Part shown: one piece after another, positions 51,201 through 64,000 of the stretch
How positions within the stretch are numbered: position 1 is the stretch's first letter
Layout: every line of letters starts with the position of its first letter
Assembly: GCA_019843655.1 (NCBI GenBank)
Contig: JACDQD010000006.1
Location: 6,006,034-6,070,033, forward strand
Direction: 5' to 3'
DNA length: 64,000 bases
Source of the DNA: Lethocerus indicus
Taxonomy: Eukaryota > Arthropoda > Insecta > Hemiptera > Belostomatidae
Notes under the pieces: model-generated
What the model was told of the DNA's origin: nothing
The model's input: the letters and a program-made list of their open reading frames with translations, nothing else
Databases searched by the model: none
Position numbers and translations under genes: made by a program

Positions 51201-54200
51201 ATTTCTTTATCTCGCTTCTTTGGCTGGTTCTAGACCTGCTTTGGGTCCACGCACCAATTAAAAGGAATCCACAACTTGAAGAAACTTACCTTAACGTTAG
51301 GAAACTAGACATCATAACAGTAAATAACGTGATATACTGCTGACTATTGTAAGACCGGTCTAGTACAGACAAATAAAAGACGCAGTGGAATTTGCGCGAT
51401 ACTTCGCGCCGAGGTATAAAACAAACCTCGGTAAATTTTGTCAAAAATTATTCAAACAGAATTAGGAGATATATGCCTTTCATGGGCAGATATTAAGAAT
51501 TGAAAGCGCTCGCTCTTCTTATTACGGGGAGTGTAGCGATCGTTTTTAAAATTGAATTTTGAATATGAAAGAGCGCCGTTTGCGCCAGGAGGACAAAAAG
51601 ACCCGCCTCGCATTAGTTACCGCTCCTAAGGAATATTCATGAATTCTCTGCCCTTCGATTGATAGCCACACTTTTCTTTTTAAGTGAAAATATTTTCCTC
51701 CTCAATAAATTTCAATAGAATGCAAACCTTCCTTCCGAATACATTACAGAAAACTATGTTTAAAACGTTCGGATTGAGAATCGTTACTACGGATTTAATA
51801 TTTTAGTGATTTCATGTCTTGAAATCAGTATTGTCACTAACAACTTTTATAAACTCACGATTATAATAACTTCAAAAGTAAATATAAACAATTCACCTAA
51901 ACGATGCTAACATGAGCAGATCAGATATTACCCATAAAGTCATTAATGGGTATAAAATGTATTCTTGTATGTAAATCCATATAATCGTAATACCCAAAAT
52001 CAAGAAATGAATAATAATCAAATATTATAGAACAATGAAGATAACCAGTTTCTGGAAATGCAAGATAAGTAAAGCTGTACTGACCACCATTTTTCACAAT
52101 AACTTTTTGATTCGTCAGGAAGGACGGGAAAAATGTTTTTTTCGCGAAGACGGTCTCACCTGATTAATATAATTGTAAAATCATATATATTTAATTCTAT
52201 TAATATTGTCGCAGTTTCCAACAAACAACGCCCCAATAAGGGAATAATTGTAGCAGTTGAACTGCTAACTAGGTGTAGCGTTCTAAATATATAATACACA
52301 TAATGATCGCAACTTGTAATTTTATAAGAAATATTATCCTCTTTAGGCGAAAAGTAAGTTCCACTTAACAAGGACTACATTAGCCGTCCCCCCAGGGTAA
52401 CAATAAAAGTTTCATGAGAACAGCAAAAAACTTTTAATTTCCCGAAAGTTTTGGTTTAATAAATAACCACCTCGTATTCTTCAACGCGGTATATAAAGTA
52501 CGGTAACGAGGTGCGTGTATAAGTGAAACGGGGGGGAATTCAAATAGATGCTTTCTGATGCGAAGGGGCGCGGAGTGTTGAAGCGCAAACATTTTAATGA
52601 CAAGGACACTACAATACAAAAGATATCGACAACTTGACTTGGTATTTCGACAACTGTTCAAATAAAGTGCTCAACAACAAGTCGACTTATAATTACTGTT
52701 AAGTGCAAGGGTGGAAAAGTAAAACTATTCACAAGAAATTTCAGTTTCAAAGATATTGTGTTATTGTATACAACATAATCAATGTAATGATTCTTCCGAT
52801 CTTAAGTAATATTAGGTTGGGCACAGTGTTTGAGGTTTGTCCGTACGAACGCATTTAACTAATTGGAGAAGCCTATTTTTTTATATTTTAAGAATTCGGC
52901 CTGTGCGAATACTTCCAACAGCCGAATCTCCGAACACGTTCAATTTAGATTTCGTATTGTACTGGCAGCTATTATCGTTGCCAAATCATCACCTGAGCGT
53001 ACAATAGAATCGCATGATGGGAAATTAAAAACGAGAGATGGAGGTCATTGTTCCATCTGCGCCACGTTCGTCGTGTTGTTAATGACAATTGGATTGCACT
53101 GTTGCGTACAACAGTCCTGAAATGACAATTCAGACTAAGACACTCCAAAAGACACTTCTAAAATTCAACATCGGCTAACGTTAAGAAAGCGGCAGAACAT
53201 GTAAATGCAAGCTGTATAGAGGACACAGAGATTTTGTTTTAGATAACAAACCTTTTAAAAATTGTCAAATTAAACTATGTCTCCCTGTGTCCCCGAAGTA
53301 CAATTTACAAGATGAGGAAATGTATTACATAAAACCATCTCGTGCGAAACCAGAACAGTCTCGAAATTCTTTGCTTGACACGTTACGAAAACGTCGGGCC
53401 GAAAATGAACGACTGTCTCCGGCGACCGACCGGTCTGCAAACATTTAAACACGATCATTATCGTGAAGAAAACCTTGCCTCAGAGCGTCTCGAAACCAAG
53501 ACGAACGCGGTATATATAATAACAGACGTCTACACTTAAAGTTCGGAGCCAGATTCGAGAATGGAATACGGCACATTATTGGTCAATATATTCAAATGAT
53601 AATTGGTACAATAAATATTCCCAGTTCAAATTAGCTACAATTATTCAGTAATAACATTTAAATTATTAGTACTGTAATAGCAATAACAATATTGAAAATA
53701 TAATTAAACGTGCGGAGTAGAAGATCCGAAAAAAAAGATGAAATGAGATAAACAAAGACTTAGATTTTATTTTCGAAAAATGAACTACAAGAAGAGAACG
53801 AAATTGTGAATTTCCCTAATCCGTATCTTTTTAACGATGTAACGCTTAAAAAAAATAGAAATGACATCGTAAAACAAACGTTATTAATACGTTATAAAAT
53901 TTTAATGAGAAAACTCTGCCGGGGAATTCTCACGAGACAGCTTACTCAAAGCCACACTGAAAAAGGACACGAACCTCTACTCCTAGGATCCAAACACGTT
54001 CCCAGTACGTATAACCACAATTTCGAGCGCGGCGTATTATAGAACGATTAGGGTTCGTGAATATGAATAATCACAGTTTGCCCACGGCGATAAATAAGAA
54101 AAAGGAAGAGGTTTGAGCACAATTTCGAAAAGGGCTTTCCGATGGGTGGGTAAGAGGCGTGAGCCGCGTCGGCACCCGCCCGTTTGATGTCCTTCCTAAT

Positions 54201-57200
54201 TATCTCCGACGGTTTAGATACAACAGGACGCTCGAGAAAGCTTTTATTTTGCATTTTTTCTTCTCTTTATTGCACGGAACGGCAATTTCGTCCGTTGATG
54301 CGATTTCAAGGAGAACGACTTTCGGCATCGAAAGCAGTCAGGCAGCCGAACTCCGTCCGAACTTAGAAATCAAATTAGCGTTGTCCTTTAACGTATTTAC
54401 TTTCTATTTTATAACACATATGTATTGCACACAATATGCAGAATAAATCACTAAAAAATAGTTTCAATTTTATTGATCTTCTAAAGGAATTTCTTAGCTT
54501 CGAAGAACTACAGGTTATTATTTGTAGAATCTGAGAAACAACGTATCTATTCCTGTGACAGTAACAACTGGCCGTTATTCCAACAATAAAGACAAAACCT
54601 GCATAACGCACATTAGGATAGAAATAATGAAATAACCGTTACATGATATCCAGTCTTATCTGTTCATACATCGGAATTCGTTAAAAAGGTGTTCGCCCCT
54701 CGTTGGGAATCGAACCTAGTGCCGCCAGTCCTCCCTCACAGAAGAAACCTTCTTAAACATTTCTTTTTGTTGAATTAATCAGTATAAATGAAATAGAAAG
54801 GGCATGCACAAATGGATTAACATTAGCATTAAACTACTATTATATATAGTGCTACTAATAGGGTTGATTGAAAAGTCCATTTCCTAGATACAGGGCCCGA
54901 CGGTCTGGACTCGTCCTGCAGTAATAATGCTTCTTTCTGTACCAAGCCTCAGAGGACCTGTTACAATTACCGCCATTGAACCCGGTAAGGTGAAATTTAA
55001 AAACCGTTCAAAGGTAAAAAGGGAAAAAAACGACCTATTAAAAGAAGCCAGAGTTTCCAGAAACCAATTAACTTAAATGGGTTCCCCCCCTCTCCGGGAC
55101 CAACGAAGGCAGAACATTTTGCCGATAACTTCACCCTGGAATTGCCTCGATTCCGCCCAGTTCCGAAGAATATTAAAACGCGTTAAAAATTGTCGGGCCC
55201 CGCCTCCATCCGCAATTAGACCACTGTGTCGCAGAAGAATAATCGAACTAGAAGTATACGCGGCCTCTGAAATTACATTGTTCGTATAATACGGTCAGAT
55301 TCTGAATAAATGACGCGCCCCTGGAAATAATGCAACGACAGGGAATATATTAAATATGGAATAAAAAATGCATGTGAAAATATTCCGAAATTCCAGTTAA
55401 CAGTGCAATAGTGCAACGCTAGTAGGAGGTTTCCGACTACATGCCACACCCATACCGTAAAGAAAATCGAACAGTTAAATAAATATCAATCGGATGATAT
55501 AACCACTCGTTTCTGCAGTCCTCGATAAAATTAAATCCGCTCAATAAACACATGTATCTTATGCATATTGTAAACTGTCAGAAGTATGTCAGTGCGAGGG
55601 GCAAATTGTACTCCGAATACTTCTGGTCCCTGGTGATTGTGGTGGGTGGCGCACAACACCATTCTAACGGCGGTATAACCGTTCTAACTGGTCGTACAGT
55701 GCACAATACCAACGTTCTTCTATAGTGCAGTGAATACAGGTGGCGTGCAAAGTGTGCGAGTGATTGAGTACGATTGCGCCAATGACTGGAGGGAGTGTAA
55801 ATTATGTTCTCCGACTTCTATTATTGCAACACTCTCGATTATTATACCAGCATTGTACATGTATCAAGTAGAAAGACCAGCAGGCCGGTACGAATGTATC
55901 CATTTGTATATTTTAAACATTATCCTGTGCATTTAAGGGAAATGTATTAGTTGTAATTTTGTTTTACCAAGCACCTAGCAATGAGTCGCTTCATTCGACA
56001 AGCATGGACAACACAACCGCGAACTGTCACAAAACAGGCACTGTGGGGGAAATAATGACCGGTACACTTCCCATTATGTATCGCTATTTATTGTCATACC
56101 GACCTTGAGGAGAGAAGTGAATATGTCTGGTATCCACCGTGGCATTCCTAGCACTCAAATGCAATTCACAAAACTAAATTCAATTCGTGCAATCAGAAAA
56201 CAGAGCACTCACGAAATCGTGTTTTGTCAATAAGTATTGAAATTATTCGAATTAATATTAGAATAATAATTAAAACACTTATTTTAAGTTTCTCGATGCC
56301 CGGCGACAGGCTTTTTGCCGTCGGTTGCCGATGCGGAACTGTTAACTGAAAACAGTAGTCTAACTTCTTATCTTTCACGCGTGTATTTACTTTCCTCATA
56401 TCTACAGAACGGTCTTAATGTGTGATAAATGTTGAAATCTCGAATAAGAAAATTAATAACACGAGTACGGCTCTCCTTATTACTGTTTACCTTGCGACAC
56501 AACACTCGATAAAAAAAGGCAAAATTCAAACAGTAAATTTTCTAAACAATGCTCCCTTCGTCAGGTTGGAGTTTTGGGCTGGTTCTCTTTTTTGAAAACG
56601 CCTCTTGGTTATGAAACTGAATGTATACAGTTTTAGTCGATTCAGGGAAGTAGTCCTGGGAATGGGCTTCAACAAAGTAGGAACACGAGATCGACTGTTG
56701 GCAGAATTTGCCTGTACTCAAGGGGAGGAAGGCAAATGTTACATAGTAAAATATGTGAAATGGGTAAGGTCAAAAAACTTTATCTGAGCGAGAGAAATAC
56801 AACTGAACAATATTCCCAGCTTATCTGAACGCTCATGATAGAAATGGAGATTTTGATCAAAGGGATCGAGTGTTTGTGTATCTATATCTACATAAAAATG
56901 CTTATATTTATCGGAAAGCGCTCCTGAATAACACACCGTTAATAACTATATGTTCCAAATATAATAACTGAAAGCGCTCTTATCAAGAGTGACTAATCAC
57001 AATCGAGTTTTAAAACAGATACCGATTTAACAAGCGGCTATAACTGTACACATAATGCGCACTAAACTTAATAATAATTTATTACATGGAATATTATTAC
57101 TATTTAAATATCTATTTATAGATATTTCACCGTTTTTACACAATATAAATAACTAGAAACAAAGAGAAAAGAAAGAACAGATGAATGTGGAAGTGGAGGG

Positions 57201-60200
57201 AGGTGAGGTTCAAAAATGACCGTTACACGTTGCCCGTGAGAGAATAGAGGTAACCGGAAGTTAACCCCCCCCCCCCCGCAGTGAACACCTTATCCCGACA
57301 GATGTCCGCCATTTCCGCTCCACTCTGCCAACACTCATAGCTAACTCCTCCTACCGCGTTCCAACTTATCAGTTCACTCCGTGATATACTCACTGTACGT
57401 TAGAAGGCGGCTCGGGCTATTATTCAATACTACTAGACTATTAACATATTTATAATCATCGGCGGTGATCGGCGCACGCTATTCCTGTCATAGACCGTAA
57501 AGCACGCGATAATTTTTCTTCTTCTAATAGGCACTAATATCTTTCATGTTTATTAAGAATGGGATAAGATATGAACCTCGGAAAATATTATAAGTAATTG
57601 AATAATAGGAAAGAAAATATGAAAAATTGGAAATTAACACTCAGCAACATCAAATCGCATACGATTTGAACCTGAAAATTCCTTTCAGTTATTCGAAACT
57701 CTATAATGTATATACATGAGTTTAAATTTGGTTATATTTGTCCGTGACTAAAATTCTAAAAAAATTGTCTTAGTAGTTAATGCGAAGTCAACGTATTATG
57801 CTGGCTGACTTCATACTAACCTCGTAGTAAATTCTGTGTAATTTAATGCGGAGTGAAGATCGGGCTCTACCCCATAATAGGGCCGAAATCGGTTTGGTGC
57901 CAGAGCAAACAAGCGTGGGGAGGAGAAAAACCACGTGCGATAGTATTTTGTATAATCCTAAATACCTCTGACAATAAGCTAAAGCTAAGTCTTCAGAGAA
58001 TGTTGCCTGCAATTCCTTAATTGTTTCCCAAATTGAAAATAGGATTTATAAAAAGGATAAGACCATCAAAATAGCTAAAAATATACTGGGAAATGTCAAG
58101 AAACCGTTGTAACATCAGGGGAAGTGTGCGGATGGAGTGAAGTGTCTACCAACCGGCTCAGCAGTGACATTTCACGTTCTCGAAAGGTTCTCTTCGCTTG
58201 AAGATGCATAACTACACGTGAGCCTCGAGGAGGACACGTTCCACTGGCCACAAGCCAACACAGACCAGCCATTATCAGCTACGGAAATTGCCCTCGAGAT
58301 AAATTCATTAACTTCCCAATTAATTATGAATATGAACAGGAGGGTCTGCAAATTGTTTACAGATTGAATGAACGTCTTAGCGGCTGGAAACGTTAATAAT
58401 GTCGCAGGATAGAAACGATCTCCTAAGTCCCAGAGTGATAACCAATGTTACAGGATATGCAGTTGCTACGTACTCGGTACTATCCATCTCTTAATCTGGC
58501 CTAAAAAACCCGGGTTACAGACATTTGAAGAAAATCGGAAGCATCCCGAGCGGACTTTATGGTTTAAATCTCCATAAATCGGATTAAGATGATTTACCAG
58601 AGGGTTTCAACAAATTTGCCACTCGACTACAATTACAGTTGGGTAAATCTGAAGAAATATATTTTTCTAAATATTCGTGTCGATTTCTCCCCACCACCCC
58701 CACAGGTTTGGGGAAACCCCATCGACCGCCCGAGATATGCGGTTCGTTAACTGGATAATGCTGAGCAATAAAGAATTTACCAACAGAAACATGCCTGACT
58801 TATAACAAATGAGGACCCAAAATTTAATTTGCGGAAATAAAATTTTAAAAACGGAGATTTTTAGAACAAAAACTGAAAATATCCGGATTCGTTGTGTACA
58901 TTACGTAGACGAAATTCGGTGTTATGCAGAAGAAACAAAGGTCAGAGAGTGCCCGATGAAATGCCCTTTCCTCCTTTCCGCAAAAACAGGAAAGAACAAA
59001 TTCCTGAACTCCAATCTCATACCGGATCGAGACCTTATCCCTAATCCCTTATCCCCGGTTCATGCGGTCCATTTCATAATGAACTGCCATCAAAGTGATT
59101 TAACTTTACTTGGACCTGTAATTTATGATGCATGCGAGCAATTATATTTGCATAGAAAAATGATTAAATGCCTCTTGCGTCTCGTTCTTGCATAAGGTGC
59201 CTGTAGAAATGCCACAAGTTACATCGAGGGATATCACAGAGCAATCAATTTCATTTCCCGCGTAGACAGCGGAGGGATAATGTTACGTCTTACTTCCCCC
59301 AATATTTCGACCCTTAACAGTCACGTTTCATAAGATTACAAAGTAGGATGAATTGTATTTCATTTGCCAGTCTCTCGCCCGTTTTCCCGGCCTTTGATCT
59401 TAAAAAAACAAAGGGCCCACGACGCCCCACATTATTCCAAGATGCCTTTTGAACTGACAGAACTTATTCGCGCTGGGGGAGAAAAATGGATATTATATAA
59501 ATTGCATTAGGGGAAAGACAATGTTAAACCTCCCTTTAAACCTAATTCTTTGTTTCCATTTCCGATCTATCGAAAATAGGTATGGGGCCTTTGAACGTCT
59601 GAACAGGTATCAGCGTCCGTCATCTTTTTAATGCTTGTTAAAAAATAATACCATTTTCTAAATTGTGCACAACAAAATAAACTCTTCAAAGGTGTATTCC
59701 CAAAAATAAAAACTGAAAAGTACATACGAGAACAAATGTGGATGAATAAATAGAAAGTTGTCTGAAACTATTTTTCAATGTCAATTACAGTGCATGAAGC
59801 AGCGATGAATGGGGTTTATCCTAGGAGCCTAACCGAAATGCCTAGACCAACATTGTCTAATTACTCTTCTTTAAATTGGTTAACGGGAGAATTTTCACTT
59901 TATTTAATCCGGACAATATATTAAGTCATGACGTTATCTGTTCTACTCACAACAGCGAGACTCTAGTAATTAAACATCACATTACAATTCCAACTTGAAA
60001 GGTATTTAAACACAAGCTCTAAAATAGGAAACAAATACAGCAGTTCACTTTTGTTGTCGAAATAACATCCAGTTTTCCATTCCCATTCTGGGTTTGGCAT
60101 TTTATCAAAACGTTAGTTCCCAACCGAATACCAGACAACAACTTCGATTGATAACTTGAACGATTACGATAACAGCTGTTTAACCATTTCAAATTCTTTC

Positions 60201-63200
60201 AAACTTCCACCAATAAATAAATGTGAACCGGTGAAGTACTACTGACTTATGAATAAACACTAATTCTGGATATATTTCAACATTTAGTAACAAGGAGTAC
60301 ATATTTCTTACGTTATGATAGGCACGATAAATATTTAAGTATGCCATACATTTTCAGTCATAAAACAACTTTTTTGACGGAAAATAGTTTATTTAAAAAA
60401 AACATATTTCTACATGAAGAAAACGAATAAATTTATAGTGTATACTGTTATGAATCTCCATGTTATGAAAAACCAGTCTACAAACCACTTCTTATGGAAA
60501 AGGGTAAAAGAGAAACGTGAGAACGGAAGTCAGTGCGGTGTCTTGTACGGTCATCTGTTTTTAACATGAGAGGGCCATCAGATTACTAGTTAGTTAGTAG
60601 GTCTACTGAAACTAGTGAAACTGGTTTTATATCATAAAACTTCCATACTCCCTGCCTTTTCTAGTCGACTTTTTTCTTAAATAATGGACAAGCGTTTCCT
60701 TATTAAAGCGAATTGTCCAAACTGTTTACACAAAAGTCATTCAAATAAGATATACCCTAAATATTACCAACCAATTGATTTTTATGATTCCTCTGGGCTA
60801 TTCAGTTTGCGCCTAAATCGGTGTTCCGCCAGAGTCAAATGACAAAAGGGTGACAACGCATTATGAAATAAGTATTATGACAATCACCTGAAATCATCAC
60901 ATGTCGCGCCATTCGACTAGACATAGTCATAGTAATAGTTATATAGGGACGACAATCGCTTTTCTACAAGCTGTTACAACATGAGTTACATGTGAGTCAC
61001 GGTGTAGTTCCCCCGCCGGGTAAGGTATAATTCATGTCATTTCTAAAACAACGCGGCAAGGTAGATTCGTGAACTAACTGGCACTCGACTTTTTATGAAT
61101 TAAAGAAAGGCTGAGTGGGGCGTGATTATCGGGGCGGGCGGATCTGAATCAAACGGTACCGGCACGTATCCTGGGAAAATCGAGATAAGCCCGCCTTTAA
61201 TATCCAGCAACACTCCAGACGTCTCTGACTTGGAGTTGACACGAAATTGAAAAAGGGCCTCTGGGAGTTGAAGGGCCGCTGGAGGAATGAACCTTTTCTT
61301 CTCTAGGTCACCCAGGGGACTAACATTTTACAAGGGTTTGCGGGTATATGGCCAGATAGAACTGACAACGAATACGACTGATTTTACAGAGTTCCTTAAT
61401 AAAAAAAAATATATTTTCAACTTGTTGCAAATAAATATAGAATTTCAAATATTTAAGGTATTTGAGGATCGTATATAGCATTTCCTCGATAGCGGGTACA
61501 CACTAGTGACCTCCTGTCACCGGTGTCACTTCAGGGTTAATGAATTTTAACAGATTGCAACATGCACGCGACAGCTCCTCACAGTGGAACGTATCATATT
61601 CATTAAATTAATTTGAAATTAGTCCGAATAGAGATTCTATGTCATTATTCGTAACAGAAAACATACCGCAACAATAATTTACCTCTCTTTGTCGTACAAA
61701 CACAAACCTTGTGAGTCCTCAGAAAATTAGGGAAAATAGTTGTACTCTTAAAATCTTAGCGACAAAATATACGATTATAAAAATGAACTTATTGATTGTG
61801 ATCACGTCTACGTCAGCGGCGCGTACAAACCTCTCAGGTAAGCGCCTTCATGAATCTGAAACGATTCACGCGATGAGTATAAATAAAGATGCCAAGTAGT
61901 TATGGAATAATTTTAATTCCATACAGTGGCGCGGCATAGTATCACACGGGACGACGTCCGCATCTCAAGCGATTTACGACTGATGAAAAGAAAATCTGTA
62001 CGGCGGTCTCGAAAAACTTATCCCTCTCAATAGATCAGCGAACGCGATTGATTCGATGATTATTCGCGGTCTCAAGCTCAAGCACAGGTTTACAAGCTTT
62101 ATTGAATAACAGACTAAATTAATTTGAGCAAATATATTTTTGCAGTGACTGCATATTACCGAGTGTTGTGGGTATAGCAAAGATCGTAAGAATGAATTTG
62201 TGTGATCTGTGAATGAATTAAATGTTTTCTGTAAACGTCATTTAACCGCTACCAGTATGCATGTTAATCACATTCACGCAACAAAAGCTTAAATAAAATA
62301 AATATAAATACTAATGAAGAACAAAAGCGAGCATGTACTTGTGTACACTAAAATCTCAAATTATTATCAATCAATGAATTAGCCCTCATTATTATCATTA
62401 ACCATCAATATTCGATAAAATAACGTAATTTCCATAATAGCTGACATTGCAAAACAACATTAGTTACCGTTATAAGTAACCAAAGCTTCCGATCTATCAG
62501 TGACTTAACTTCGATAAGTTTACTCAATATCAAAGTTGGCTGCCATAGTCATAAATACAGAATGGTTATTATAGAGACTTCGATCACGATAAGAAATCAG
62601 TATTGCTGTATTTATCTTTTTGCCGTCCATAATAGACTTAATCAACGCGATAATGAATTTCACCAATCGAAACGGAGCATAAATTGGACGAAACATTTAA
62701 TTAATCCTCAGGTTGTTAATTCACGTTTTGTGAAATTACAGAGTTAAACATGTAAAGAGTCTCATCACGTTTATCTCGTCATGAATTACATCTGGTTAGG
62801 AATATTTGGGGCGTAACCGGCGCTGGAGCATGATGAGTTCACACGAGTTGGGACAACTCGACTCCACAGAGTTGCTTGAAATACAAAACTACCAAAAGCA
62901 AATAAAAGAAGTTTACGTTCCCCTTAAAAAGTCTAATTACGGAATTTAGATTTGGATGGTTCGAACACCTTGGACTTATACCATTACTTCGACTGTTAGT
63001 CGAAATTCAAAGTTAGTTAAAACCATTAGAAACAGTCATAATTTAATGTTTCATCTAGAACTGTACCCGGGGAGTTCCGAGTTTTATTAAACCGAAACTC
63101 TAATCATTACGAACGCCCTCGTAAATATGTTGGCAAGAACGGATACGATTAATGCCGCCGTTTCGAAAATCAAATAGACTGTAGGAACTACAAAATAGGC

Positions 63201-64000
63201 GCAGCCGACGAACTGGACGAAGCAGATACGGTATGTCCCGTTTGTTTTTAATTTAAATTGTTATATAATACGCGGGAAAGACTAATCATTTTAGCCATTA
63301 TATAGTGAAAACCACAAGTTAATCTACGCTTGGGCCGTTAAATGGGCGCACACACGAGATGAAATACAAGAGCAATTATCCCTTGTTTTGATCAAAATCT
63401 GGCGACAAATTGCTTTGATGTCACAGTTCATAACTAAATTATGCTAACCGCTGAGAGTAATATTATTACTTTCGGTCAGAACGCAAAGGTGCTAATGAAG
63501 GCTGTTAACCTTTAAAATGTGATAACACGGAAATCAATTTGGAATTTTTTATATAGGTTATTTGGTGGAACGTTACATCATTTCTCTATAAAATTACTAA
63601 TAATGATCTACAGATAACATTAACGATGTTAACATCATCCATTAACATCTTCCGTTAACGAGTACTTATTTACACTTAGGGGAATGGTAAAAGGAAAAAT
63701 ATATTTTATAATTTACTAAGCGTGAAGATAGGATTCATTTAACACCGTAAGGTTATTTTTTCTACTGAATGAAGGGCGGGGAAGGAGCCGAAGGTTGAAA
63801 ACGAGCACTGTTTTCCCGTTTCCTGCGTAGAACCTGACTTAGGAAAAAAAGGTACCAGAAAAAATTCAATGGGCTCCGTGCACAGCATAAGCAATTCAAA
63901 ACGGACACGGTGTATTAAAATTCAAGCGCGGACAATTAGATCTCGCCGCTAACATAATTTCCTATTTGATCACTGTACCTGCGTGGGAATGCTAATTTCC
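48261..64000. other. Long gene-free stretch upstream of numb
   Basis: About 15.7 kb without any exon I can support on either strand. The open frames (largest about 128 codons at 58809-59195) show no motif, no conserved spacing and no good splice edges. The stretch has noticeably fewer pure A/T runs than the 16-47 kb part, and contains C homopolymers near 48452 and 57267. It could hold numb regulatory DNA, an upstream promoter or the first exon of a longer Numb isoform, but I found no exon beginning with the Drosophila-type MGNSS start. Confidence 0.5.
54684..54722 (-). other. tRNA-like 3' half (B box) fragment
   Basis: On the - strand the segment reads CTAGGTTCGATTCCCAACGA then GGGGCGAACACC and TTTTT, which is a B box with a Pol III-like terminator. 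No matching 5' half, A box or cloverleaf is visible upstream. It is likely a tRNA pseudogene fragment or the trace of a tRNA-derived SINE. Confidence 0.35.

Noticed and set aside
55600..55940. Possible promoter and short gene near 55.7 kb (GTATAA-like box and a 68-codon frame)
   Set aside because: TATA-like words are common by chance here and the peptide has no family features.
58809..59195. 128-codon + strand frame in the gene-free region
   Set aside because: No recognisable domain, no convincing promoter or splice signals; plausible as chance in less AT-rich DNA.

Overview
The window looks like nuclear DNA from an insect. Genes are split by short GT-AG introns in AT-rich DNA, the proteins match insect families (Numb, Senju, OGFOD1/sudestada1-type, HYLS1, DDX28, metabotropic glutamate receptor), and dispersed repeats, TA microsatellites and a nuclear tRNA-Asp are present. 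I cannot name the species. All calls come from reading exons, splice sites and codon phase by eye.

Layout. 1-6449 holds no coding exon I can recognise and is probably a 5' intron of the next gene; it carries a 437-bp foldback element. 6450-15143 (+) is the 3' part (12 exons, 706 residues) of a class C GPCR of the metabotropic glutamate receptor family; its N-terminal exons lie outside the window or were not found. 16384-20799 (-) is a complete or nearly complete DDX28-type mitochondrial DEAD-box helicase, convergent with the receptor. It is divergently paired, about 125 bp apart, with 20925-24911 (+), an OGFOD1-type ribosomal prolyl hydroxylase. 26101-28219 (+) is HYLS1, a centriole protein. 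A tRNA-Asp(GTC) lies at 29667-29738, and a possible alternative last exon of HYLS1 at 29985-30182. 33334-36607 (-) is a complete Senju-type nucleotide-sugar transporter (7 exons, 345 aa). 41180-47674 (-) is numb (9 coding exons, 571 aa), with an open upstream extension, a possible extra cassette exon and a possible 5' untranslated exon. From about 48.2 kb to 64 kb I see no supportable gene.

How the genes relate. They are not an operon-like functional set. Numb and the glutamate receptor belong to neural development and signalling. DDX28 and OGFOD1 both touch ribosome or translation biology and may share a promoter. Senju supplies Golgi glycosylation and HYLS1 serves centrioles and cilia.

The most unusual structure is a set of dispersed repeats whose units contain a sequence close to the CTCF consensus. 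Three degenerate copies lie at 10.2-10.5 kb and about three at 13.9-14.1 kb, both with the motif on the + strand. Eight tandem copies of about 70 bp lie at 31.3-31.8 kb and one copy at 37.1 kb, both with the motif on the - strand. The two orientations face each other across the DDX28-OGFOD1-HYLS1 block. A second point of note is the receptor's loss of the lysine that contacts the glutamate side chain in mammalian mGluRs, which hints at the insect DmX/mangetout type rather than a true glutamate receptor.
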